A stretch of DNA of 64,000 nt. Origin: Acinetobacter lwoffii. GTDB lineage: Bacteria > Pseudomonadota > Gammaproteobacteria > Pseudomonadales > Moraxellaceae. Position numbers and translations under genes: made by a program. Under the pieces are notes generated by a model. It had not been told where the DNA came from and ran no database searches. It saw only the letters and a program-made list of their open reading frames with translations. Positions within the stretch are counted from its first letter, which is position 1; each line of letters begins with the position of its first letter. This document shows positions 45,189-52,583 of the stretch, in pieces. The stretch is from positions 1 to 64,000 of the forward strand of contig NZ_DCLL01000032.1 of NCBI RefSeq assembly GCF_002321025.1, read 5' to 3'.

Positions 45189-45818
45189 GTGGCATTAAAT
45201 GTAGGTCCCGATTTTAAACAGCGCTGGTTAAATGTGCCGGAAGCTGTACGTCAGACCTTTATCGATGACCTCTCTCGCATCTGCGATATTTTAAAGCCAG
45301 AAACGTCTTTGGAAGAATGGCAGAGTCGCGACCAGCGCTTGCAACAGGAATCTGAACGCAAGATCGAAGCCGCGTATGCGCAGCGCAAGGCCGAATTGAT
45401 TGAAGAAGCCCGTATTCGCAAACAGCTTGCGCTTGAAAAGGCCTTGGCCGAGAAACGTGCCGAAGAACAGGCCTATCAAGAACAGCTACGTCATGAGGAA
45501 CAGCGCAAATTTAGCGAACAGAGTCAGGCGCTCGCTGAAATAAATACGCATCTAGAGGCTGAAGTGCAGCACTATGTCGCACGTTATGCAAAAAATCCTG
45601 AGACGACTTTTGATTTTGCCAGAGGTCGCATCCAGATTGAGGACCAGAGCATTTTATCCGAATTAGAAAGTGTACGTTTACGTCTGGAACTTGAGGCAGA
45701 AACCGTGATTGAACAGACCGTCAATGCACTGCGTGAAAAAATGCGTGCGGCGGCCAAAGAAGAAATCGAGTATATGCTGAAAAATTCAGAATTTTCTGAT
45801 CAGCTACATAATATTTAA
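45189..45818 (+). CDS. Coiled-coil protein of unknown function downstream of holC
   Basis: 209 residues, not recognised. Highly charged and almost entirely helical, with a long heptad-rich coiled coil (about 45-115, rich in Glu, Arg, Gln, Lys, Ala), a middle segment and a second helical part to the end. There is no signal peptide, no clear enzyme motif and no cysteine cluster. GTG start behind AAGGAGAGG. It follows holC by 26 bp and ends at a strong terminator, so it is probably co-transcribed with pepA-holC. Confidence 0.8.
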   Translation: MALNVGPDFKQRWLNVPEAVRQTFIDDLSRICDILKPETSLEEWQSRDQRLQQESERKIEAAYAQRKAELIEEARIRKQLALEKALAEKRAEEQAYQEQLRHEEQRKFSEQSQALAEINTHLEAEVQHYVARYAKNPETTFDFARGRIQIEDQSILSELESVRLRLELEAETVIEQTVNALREKMRAAAKEEIEYMLKNSEFSDQLHNI

Positions 45819-45836
45819 ATGATCCTTTCACATTAA

Positions 45837-45866
45837 AAAGCCCGAAAATTCGGGCTTTTTTTTTCT
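45837..45866. terminator. Terminator between coiled-coil gene and dedA
   Basis: Ten-bp stem AAAGCCCGAA/TTCGGGCTTT (45837-45846 with 45849-45858) with an A-run before and a T-run after; bidirectional between convergent genes. Confidence 0.9.
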
Positions 45867-45879
45867 TCTATGTCGCGTC

Positions 45880-46425
45880 TTAGAAAAAATCTGCCAGCAT
45901 AAAGGCAGCATTTCCGAGCAAGTAGCCAATGCTTAATAACGTGCTAATCCAGAGGATGCCACCCGCAATATTATAAAAGCTGAATGTGGCAAAGCTCATA
46001 TGCGCTGAACCGGCGGCAAAAGGGCCAAATGAGCGGACAAAAGGAATAAAACGTGCGATTAAAATAGTTTTACCGCCATGTTTCATAAAATAGTGATTGG
46101 TTTTCACCATATATTCTGGCTTGAAATAGCGTGAATGTTGATTGAAATATTTTAAACCAAGAACTTTTCCGGTGTAATAATTCACGCTATAGCCTAGCAC
46201 CGAGGCAGTGAATAACAACAGCCCCATCGAATGCAGGGTCACCAGATCGCTGCTGGCGCACAAAGCTCCCACAGCCAGCAATAGACTGTCGCCGGGCAGG
46301 AAAAAGAAAAACACCGAACCGGTTTCTGCAAAAATCACCAGAAACAGGATTGCATAAATCCATACCCCATATTGATCGAGCAATAGCGGCAATGACTGTT
46401 CCAAGTTAAGTAAAAAATCGAGCAT
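45880..46425 (-). CDS. DedA-family membrane protein
   Basis: 181-residue polytopic inner-membrane protein of the DedA (VTT/SNARE-associated) family. The re-entrant motif FFFFLPGDSLLLAVGALC and the Arg-containing IARFIPFVRSFGPFAAGSAHM are present. DedA proteins are linked to lipid carrier recycling and proton-coupled membrane physiology; here the subfamily role is not identified. It is shorter than E. coli DedA proteins (about 220). It is followed by no gene on its strand before the coiled-coil gene's terminator. Confidence 0.88.
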   Translation of the reverse strand: MLDFLLNLEQSLPLLLDQYGVWIYAILFLVIFAETGSVFFFFLPGDSLLLAVGALCASSDLVTLHSMGLLLFTASVLGYSVNYYTGKVLGLKYFNQHSRYFKPEYMVKTNHYFMKHGGKTILIARFIPFVRSFGPFAAGSAHMSFATFSFYNIAGGILWISTLLSIGYLLGNAAFMLADFF

Positions 46426-46485
46426 TCGACCCGTCCACTAAGGCAATATTTGCAAGTTGAACTGCTGATTATCCCGAAAAATAAA

Positions 46486-46517
46486 AAAACAGTCTAATTT
46501 TTCAATCAGACTGTTCA
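46486..46517 (-). terminator. Terminator of the nrdR-ribD-methyltransferase-ribE operon
   Basis: On the minus strand stem AACAGTCT/AGACTGTT (46488-46495 with 46508-46515) is followed by a T-run, about 20 bp after the ribE stop. Confidence 0.8.
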
Positions 46518-46534
46518 GTAAATCAACATTTCTC

Positions 46535-47194
46535 TTATTTTAAGAAACCATTTTCAGCCAGGAAATCCATGCTGATTTTTGATTGCTCAGTAGTTTCAGC
46601 GGCTTTATCACCGAGCAATAAGCGCTCGATATAACGTGCCAATACATCCACTTCCAGATTGACCTTGCTACCGACTTTCCAGGTACCGATATTGGTCCGT
46701 TCAGCCGTATGCGGAATCAGGTTCAGACTGATCACACTGCCACGTAAATGATTAATGGTCAGGCTAATACCATCAACTGTAACCGAGCCTTTTTCTGCCA
46801 GATATTTGGCAATTTCAGCAGGTGCAGTGACTTCATAATAAATCGAACGTGCATCTTCACGAACCAGCGTGATCTCGCCGACTGCATCGACATGACCTGA
46901 CACAATATGACCACCAAAACGCGTAGTTGGCAACATGGCTTTTTCAACATTGACAGGTTGACCGGCTTTCCAGGTGCCGAGTGTGGTCCGGTTCAGGCTT
47001 TCACGGGAAACATCAGCCGCATACCACTTCTCGCCCCAGTCGATCACGGTCAGGCAGATGCCGTTGGTCGCAATAGAATCACCCAGATGTACATCGGACA
47101 TGTCCAGATCAGTCTGGATGCGTAAACGTACATCGCCGCCAACGCTTTGCAGACTTTCGACTTTACCGAGGCTTTCGATAATACCTGTAAACAT
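46535..47194 (-). CDS. ribE: Riboflavin synthase alpha chain
   Basis: 219-residue enzyme dismutating two 6,7-dimethyl-8-ribityllumazine to riboflavin. It has two internally repeated lumazine-binding barrels, the first starting MFTGIIESLGKVES and the second at about residue 98 (FGGHIVSGHVDAVGEI). ATG 47194 is chosen because AAAGGAAATAAAA precedes it and it matches the invariant N terminus. The last gene of nrdR-ribD-methyltransferase-ribE. Lumazine synthase (ribH) is not in the window. Confidence 0.95.
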   Translation of the reverse strand: MFTGIIESLGKVESLQSVGGDVRLRIQTDLDMSDVHLGDSIATNGICLTVIDWGEKWYAADVSRESLNRTTLGTWKAGQPVNVEKAMLPTTRFGGHIVSGHVDAVGEITLVREDARSIYYEVTAPAEIAKYLAEKGSVTVDGISLTINHLRGSVISLNLIPHTAERTNIGTWKVGSKVNLEVDVLARYIERLLLGDKAAETTEQSKISMDFLAENGFLK

Positions 47195-47216
47195 TTTTAT
47201 TTCCTTTTCAATTCTT

Positions 47217-48509
47217 TTACCAGAGTGCCAACTGGGTGCTGACGCCGGTCGTATCGACACCGCCCAACTCTGCATAATGATGCAGCTGGCTGAGTAATTG
47301 ACGGATCGGTGGACCTGACTTGGCGTGGGTATCGGTAATCACAATAAATTCCAGCACGCGTGCACGTTCAGACTGGCGCTGTTTGCTGACACGATAACGT
47401 GGTACATCCTGGGTCAGCAAGGTCACCCGGCCACGTTTCAGGTTGGCCTGTAACAAATCAGTCGCGCTGATATTCCCGTCAGTAGAATAACTGGTCAGGA
47501 TGAAACGCGCATTGATAGTGGCCAACAGGCTCTCGTAAGCTTCTTTGGCATATTTAGAGGAGTTGTACTGGCTCGGACGCTCTTTACGCCATGCCCGGTC
47601 AATCCCGCTCTTAAAGCCCTTGGTATCCGGAGTCGGTAAATCGGCCTGATCCCATAAAGTCAGCGCATTCAGCACATGATAATTACTGCTATAGGCATGC
47701 TGATTATAGGGTGGATCCAGATAAGCCACGTCTACTTCAAAGCCGCTCATCTGGTTAGCCAGATGCTGGGCATCGACACACCACATTTCTGCGGCCATTC
47801 CCTTTTTCTGATCCGACTCGCAAAAACGACTTGGTGTTAACCATAATAAAGATTCAATCCGTTCCAGCGCAGTTTGGGTTTTCCCGCCCCAACCATGGTG
47901 AAAGCTTTTGAAAACACCAGAAGTATTGCTGACAAAACTGGCGGAATACAGCAAAGGCGCCAGCAAGGCAGACATCTCCACATCATCAATTGCACCTTGT
48001 GCCTGCCAGGCGGCAATCTGCTGACGAATCGCATCAATACGCATGCCATTACGACGTTTGAAGAACAAACGGTCACGGGCTGGATCATAGATTTCATCAT
48101 TACGTGGACAGAGGTTATGCGTCACCCAGCCTTTAACTTCCGGCAGACGGTTCAGATAATCAATTGCTTTCTGATAGCCACCGAGTTCTTTAAATGCCGG
48201 TGCTTCAGTACAGGCCAGTACCGCATGATTCAGCGCATGGCTATACGGCTCCCAGTCATTGGCAATCACACGATAGCCATTCTGACGGGCCAAGCGCGAG
48301 ACCACGCCTGAACCTGCAAAAAAGTCAGCAAAAATCGGCGCACGACCATCAGCACGGTTCAGAGTTCCCGTACTTTCCAACGCTTCCAGAATTAAATGCA
48401 GTAAACGGCGTTTATTGCCCAGATAAGGAACCAGCTGATGGAAAAGATATTCATCGGTGGTACGTGCCGCATGGCGACGTTTATGATAAACCGTAGACTC
48501 TGAACTCAT
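47217..48509 (-). CDS. Orphan DNA adenine N6-methyltransferase (D12 class)
   Basis: 430 residues. AdoMet motif I is ADFFAGSGVVSRLA, preceded by LVPYLGNKRRLL, and catalytic motif IV is DPPY in DVAYLDPPYNQHAYSSNYH. This order is typical of D12/alpha-type adenine methyltransferases, and target recognition would lie between them (about 140-250). No restriction endonuclease gene is adjacent. It sits between ribD and ribE, its ATG overlapping the ribD stop by 4 bp, so it is co-expressed with riboflavin genes. From memory a core Acinetobacter adenine methyltransferase (AamA, reported to act at GAATTC) has this context; orthology was not checked. Confidence 0.85.
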   Translation of the reverse strand: MSSESTVYHKRRHAARTTDEYLFHQLVPYLGNKRRLLHLILEALESTGTLNRADGRAPIFADFFAGSGVVSRLARQNGYRVIANDWEPYSHALNHAVLACTEAPAFKELGGYQKAIDYLNRLPEVKGWVTHNLCPRNDEIYDPARDRLFFKRRNGMRIDAIRQQIAAWQAQGAIDDVEMSALLAPLLYSASFVSNTSGVFKSFHHGWGGKTQTALERIESLLWLTPSRFCESDQKKGMAAEMWCVDAQHLANQMSGFEVDVAYLDPPYNQHAYSSNYHVLNALTLWDQADLPTPDTKGFKSGIDRAWRKERPSQYNSSKYAKEAYESLLATINARFILTSYSTDGNISATDLLQANLKRGRVTLLTQDVPRYRVSKQRQSERARVLEFIVITDTHAKSGPPIRQLLSQLHHYAELGGVDTTGVSTQLALW

Positions 48510-49594
48510 AGTGTCTCTTGAAAAGGAATTAGCCTGAAGCGCACGTCATCACCTAAGCGAGTTACATCGCGCAGCTTAAATCGGAGTTGTTCGGCCATAT
48601 GGCTAAATTCTGCATTAAACATGGTACGCGCAGACCGACCCAATAGGGTCGGTGCAACGTAACTGATCAGTTCATCAACCAATTTTTGTTGTAAAAATGC
48701 CGTAGATAAGGTCGCCCCTGCTTCCACCAAGACATCATAAATCTGATGCTGTTGAACCAGTTGCTTTAATAATTCTGCTAAAGGCTGTACCGGCAAGTGT
48801 AGCACACCTAGGTCTGCAAGCTCCTGACGAAATGGCCCCATCACCATTACGGTATCGGCTTGCGCTAAAATTTTTGCGTTTAGTGGTAAACGCCCCTGAC
48901 GGTCTAGAATAATTCGTTTCGGTTGCACCACGGTCTTGATATCTTCAATCCCATCCAGTTGCCGCACATTCAGCTGACAGTCATCCGCAAGAACCGTATC
49001 AATTCCGGTGATCACTGCGCCTGAAATCGCACGCCAATGCTGTACATCCTGACGCGCTTCCACACCGGTAATCCATTTCGATTCACCGGATGCCATTGCG
49101 GTACGGCCATCCAGGCTTGAGGCAATTTTTAAACGCACATAAGGCATGCCAGTCGCCATGGCTTTCAGGAAACCTTGATTCAGCTCATGCGCTTCATTTT
49201 CACAGATGCCAACGTCTACCTCAATGCCGGCATCTTTGAGCATCTGTACGCCCTTTCCGGCCACCAGTGGATTGGGATCTGGACAGGCTACGACAACTTT
49301 AGCCACACCTGCTTCCACCAGCCCTTTGGCACAAGGCGGCGTCCGGCCATAATGCGCACAAGGTTCTAAAGTCACATAAGCGGTTGCACCACGTGTCTGT
49401 TCACCGGCCTGACGCAGCGCAAAGACTTCAGCATGTGGCTGGCCGGCTTGGGGATGAAAGCCTTCACCAATCACGATGCCATCTTTAACAATGACACAGC
49501 CGACATTCGGATTCGGTTTGGTGGAATATTGCCCCTGACGTGCCAATTCAATGGCCCGGCGCATCCAGATTTGATCTTGATTCAGTTCAGCCAT
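48506..49594 (-). CDS. ribD: Bifunctional riboflavin deaminase/reductase RibD
   Basis: 362 residues. N-terminal zinc cytidine-deaminase fold: HAEVFAL with Cys pair in EPCAHYGRTPPCAKGL (about 50-95). C-terminal reductase domain (about 150-355) with KIASSLDGRTA, SKWITG and DVLVEAGATL. It deaminates and then reduces the GTP cyclohydrolase II product in riboflavin synthesis. It follows nrdR by 2 bp. Confidence 0.95.
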   Translation of the reverse strand: MAELNQDQIWMRRAIELARQGQYSTKPNPNVGCVIVKDGIVIGEGFHPQAGQPHAEVFALRQAGEQTRGATAYVTLEPCAHYGRTPPCAKGLVEAGVAKVVVACPDPNPLVAGKGVQMLKDAGIEVDVGICENEAHELNQGFLKAMATGMPYVRLKIASSLDGRTAMASGESKWITGVEARQDVQHWRAISGAVITGIDTVLADDCQLNVRQLDGIEDIKTVVQPKRIILDRQGRLPLNAKILAQADTVMVMGPFRQELADLGVLHLPVQPLAELLKQLVQQHQIYDVLVEAGATLSTAFLQQKLVDELISYVAPTLLGRSARTMFNAEFSHMAEQLRFKLRDVTRLGDDVRFRLIPFQETL

Positions 49595-49596
49595 GC

Positions 49597-50061
49597 TTAT
49601 TCTTGTAATTCTCGTTGTTGCATCTGTTCAATCTGATGACGAAAAGCTTCGACATCCTGAAAATCCTGATAGACCGAAGCAAAACGCACATAGGCAACAT
49701 GATCCAGAGCAAATAAAGACTGCATCACGATTTCACCGATGGTACGTGATTTCACGTCACGTTCACCTAAACGGCGAATCTGTAGCTGAATATCGCTCAG
49801 CACGGTTTCAATCTGCTCTTGGGTCACCGGGCGTTTTTGCAAGGCATGCATCAGGGAACGGCGCAATTTGGCTTCATCGAAAGGTTCATTTTTGCCATCC
49901 GACTTGATGACGCGCGGCATCACCACTTCATAGCTTTCAAAGGTAGTAAAGCGTTCATTACAACTGACACATTCACGGCGCCGACGAATCTGACAGCCTT
50001 CAGCTGCCAGGCGTGAATCAATCACTTTACTGTCTGCAGTATTGCAAAATGGGCAATGCAT
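49597..50061 (-). CDS. nrdR: Transcriptional repressor NrdR
   Basis: 154-residue ATP-cone repressor of ribonucleotide reductase genes. The N-terminal zinc ribbon has CPFC and CVSC with RRRREC between, and the ATP-cone follows (about 50-140) with VIKSDGKNEPFDEAKL. It senses ATP/dATP. The first gene of the minus-strand nrdR-ribD-methyltransferase-ribE unit, an arrangement seen with ribD in many bacteria. Confidence 0.96.
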   Translation of the reverse strand: MHCPFCNTADSKVIDSRLAAEGCQIRRRRECVSCNERFTTFESYEVVMPRVIKSDGKNEPFDEAKLRRSLMHALQKRPVTQEQIETVLSDIQLQIRRLGERDVKSRTIGEIVMQSLFALDHVAYVRFASVYQDFQDVEAFRHQIEQMQQRELQE

Positions 50062-50144
50062 AGTGGTTTAATTGAACAAATCCAGATGGATTCCGAGTGT
50101 AGCAAAAATTACAAACTTTGTAGAGTTTTACGCAACATATAGAA

Positions 50145-50172
50145 AAAAAACAGCCCATTCGGGCTGTTTTAC
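50145..50172 (-). terminator. Terminator of glnK-amtB
   Basis: Stem CAGCCC/GGGCTG (50151-50156 with 50161-50166), loop ATTC, extended by A and T runs. On the minus strand it lies about 30 bp after the amtB stop. Confidence 0.85.
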
Positions 50173-50201
50173 ACTATATATTGATTATGGTGTATTTATT
50201 A

Positions 50202-51614
50202 TTATTCGACACGTTCGCCATGTTGGCTTAAATCCAGACCCATACGCTCATCATCAGATGCCACACGGATTCCAATGATCAAGTCGATGACTTTCAGGAT
50301 AATGAAGGTCATGATCGCAGAGTAAGCAATTGTCGCCAGTACACCTTCCACTTGCACCCAAAGCTGATGCATGACATTTGCAGGAGCATTGTCCCCCATG
50401 ATGAATTCGCTGGCAAAGAACGCGGTTAAAATCGCGCCGACAATACCACCTACACCATGCAAACCAAAAGCATCTAAAGAGTCATCGGCTTTCAATGCAC
50501 GTTTCAGTGCAGTAATCCCCCAGAAACACACCACACCACCGATCAGACCCATCGCCAATGCACCGCCTACAGTCACAAAACCTGCAGCTGGAGTAATGAC
50601 CACCAGACCAGCAACTGCACCCGATACGCCGCCCAGCACAGAAGCTTTACCACGTGCCAGTTTTTCAGTGATTAACCAGGAGATGGCTGCTGCCGCTGCT
50701 GCGACTTGAGTCACGATCAAGGCATAGCCTGCAGAACCGTTGGCACCTAATGCAGAACCACCGTTGAAACCGAACCAGCCTACCCAGAGCAAAGATGCAC
50801 CAACTACTGTAAGCGTCAGGTTATGCGGTGCCATAGATTCACGACCCAAACCCATACGTTTGCCCAGCATATATGCCGCTACCAGACCGGCAACACCCGA
50901 GTTGATATGTACAACCGTACCACCGGCAAAATCAAGCGCACCGTCGTTACCTAACCAGCCACCACCCCATACCCAGTGGGTAATTGGTGCATAAACAATC
51001 ACCACCCAAAGTGCGATAAAAGCAACGAAAGCACCAAATTTCATACGCTCTGCAATCGAACCGCTGATGATGGCAACCGTAATGATGGCAAAAGTCATTT
51101 GGAAAATCACAAACAGGATTTCAGGAATCGTGCCTGAAAGCGCCTCTGTGGTAATACCGGCCAGCATGAATTTATCCAGGCCACCTATAAAGGCATTGCC
51201 TTCACCGAAAGCTAGGGTATAACCAATAATCACCCAAGCAATACTGACCACCGCCGCAGCAATAAAGCTATGTGCCATCGTCGCCAGAACGTTTTTCTTG
51301 CGGACCATACCGCCATAAAATAGCGCCAAGCCAGGAATGGTCATGAGTAAAACTAGAGCGGTAGAGGTTAAAACCCAGGCGGTATCGCCGGTATCTAGCG
51401 TTGGTTCTTCTTCTGCAGGCGCTGCAGCTTCAACTGGCGCTGCTTCAGCAATTGCTGCTATCGTGTCTGTTGTTGTATTTGTTGTATCGCCTGCTTCTTC
51501 AACAAGCACAATTTCTTCTGTCGGTGCTGTTGCTGTTGCAGCTTCTTCAGCCCATGCAACAGAACCACCAAAAAGAGCGCCGGCCATGCCGAACGCGAGT
51601 AGCATTTTTTTCAT
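50202..51614 (-). CDS. amtB: Ammonium transporter AmtB
   Basis: 470-residue Amt/Mep/Rh channel with a cleaved signal peptide (about 1-22) and about eleven helices. The pore His pair is in GGTVVHINSGVAG and in DAFGLHGVGGIVG. A notable feature is a long acidic, Ala/Thr/Glu-rich periplasmic N-terminal stretch (about 23-75) before the first core helix at about 78, longer than in E. coli AmtB. Regulated by GlnK binding when nitrogen is sufficient. It follows glnK by 59 bp on the minus strand. Confidence 0.96.
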   Translation of the reverse strand: MKKMLLAFGMAGALFGGSVAWAEEAATATAPTEEIVLVEEAGDTTNTTTDTIAAIAEAAPVEAAAPAEEEPTLDTGDTAWVLTSTALVLLMTIPGLALFYGGMVRKKNVLATMAHSFIAAAVVSIAWVIIGYTLAFGEGNAFIGGLDKFMLAGITTEALSGTIPEILFVIFQMTFAIITVAIISGSIAERMKFGAFVAFIALWVVIVYAPITHWVWGGGWLGNDGALDFAGGTVVHINSGVAGLVAAYMLGKRMGLGRESMAPHNLTLTVVGASLLWVGWFGFNGGSALGANGSAGYALIVTQVAAAAAAISWLITEKLARGKASVLGGVSGAVAGLVVITPAAGFVTVGGALAMGLIGGVVCFWGITALKRALKADDSLDAFGLHGVGGIVGAILTAFFASEFIMGDNAPANVMHQLWVQVEGVLATIAYSAIMTFIILKVIDLIIGIRVASDDERMGLDLSQHGERVE

Positions 51615-51673
51615 TCGTATCCCCCAACCAAGTTTTTGTGAGTTATTAGGTACTCAGCAAACTTCGTGCCAAG

Positions 51674-52012
51674 TTAGACAGCGTCTGCACCTGTTTCACC
51701 TGTACGAATACGGATGACTTGTTCTAAGTTGGTCACGAAAATTTTTCCGTCACCGATTTTTCCAGTGCTCGCCACACGAGTAATAGATTCAATCACCGCG
51801 TCTACCATTTCATCGCTAATCGCGATTTCAATTTTGACTTTCGGCAAGAAATCTACAACGTATTCAGCACCACGATAGAGTTCAGTGTGGCCTTTTTGAC
51901 GACCAAAGCCTTTCACTTCAGTTACAGTGATGCCTTGAACACCAATTTCAGACAATGCTTCGCGAACATCGTCTAATTTAAAGGGTTTTACAATTGCAGT
52001 TACGAGCTTCAT
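51674..52012 (-). CDS. glnK: GlnK, PII nitrogen-regulatory protein
   Basis: 112-residue trimeric PII protein. The T-loop uridylylation site Tyr51 is in RGAEYVVDFLPK; TEVKGFGRQKGH and the C-loop with TGKIGDGKIFV are intact. It blocks AmtB when 2-oxoglutarate is low and modulates GlnE/NtrB. It precedes amtB, the standard glnK-amtB order. Upstream is a sigma54-like promoter; the ATG has AAGGAAAAC as Shine-Dalgarno. Confidence 0.96.
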   Translation of the reverse strand: MKLVTAIVKPFKLDDVREALSEIGVQGITVTEVKGFGRQKGHTELYRGAEYVVDFLPKVKIEIAISDEMVDAVIESITRVASTGKIGDGKIFVTNLEQVIRIRTGETGADAV

Positions 52013-52052
52013 GTTTGTTTTCCTTCGGCTTATTTCACCAGTAAGGTTTTAC

Positions 52053-52070
52053 GTTCAAATTTCATGCCAA
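52053..52070 (-). promoter_or_regulatory. Sigma54-type promoter of glnK
   Basis: On the minus strand, TTGGCATGAAATTTGAAC (52070 down to 52053) matches the RpoN consensus TGGCAC-N5-TTGCA: the GG at -24 is exact, spacing is exact, and the -12 has GA instead of GC. Transcription would start about 30 bp ahead of the glnK ATG. An NtrC site was not identified. Confidence 0.6.
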
Positions 52071-52271
52071 GATTCCTAAGGTCGGGGGAAATTAGAAAGC
52101 CCGGCATGTGGTTTATTTATACCTTATTTTATACGGATAAAGGCTTTGAATCTTCAAAAAATAGACATTTTTTATGTGGATTTTTACAATATCTTTAATC
52201 GAATAAGTCTATATTTTGTCTGAAATACTATAGTCTGCATTTTAGCAATGCTAAACTGTGCGCTCCTTTCT

Positions 52272-52517
52272 ATGGCGATGGATCAGACGATGATTGAAAC
52301 TTTATTACAAGCAATTTTGCAGCAAGTCGAACAACCTAAGAAAGATTTGGAACATAATATCCGTGCCTTATTAAATGAAGCAGTGGCAAAAATGGATTTG
52401 GTGTCTAAAGAAGAAATAGAACGTCAGCGTACTGCCCTAAATAATGCCAATCATCGCCTGAATGATTTGCTCAAACAGGTGGAAGCATTAGAAGAGAAAA
52501 TTTCGAACAAAAAATAA
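52272..52517 (+). CDS. ubiK: UbiK, ubiquinone biosynthesis accessory factor (YqiC family)
   Basis: Small helical accessory factor. The conserved core LDLVSKEE-like segment with KMDLVSKEEIERQRTAL is followed by a C-terminal coiled coil (HRLNDLLKQVEALEEKI). In E. coli UbiK binds UbiJ and lipids to promote aerobic ubiquinone assembly. The start is unclear: ATG 52248, 52272, 52278 and 52290 are in frame with no strong Shine-Dalgarno; 52272 gives 81 residues, 52290 gives 75. Divergent from glnK. Confidence 0.8.
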   Translation: MAMDQTMIETLLQAILQQVEQPKKDLEHNIRALLNEAVAKMDLVSKEEIERQRTALNNANHRLNDLLKQVEALEEKISNKK

Positions 52518-52583
52518 GCACAACTACAGTGCATAAAAGACACCAGAACTATAAAAATAACGCACCAAATTGGAACAATAATA

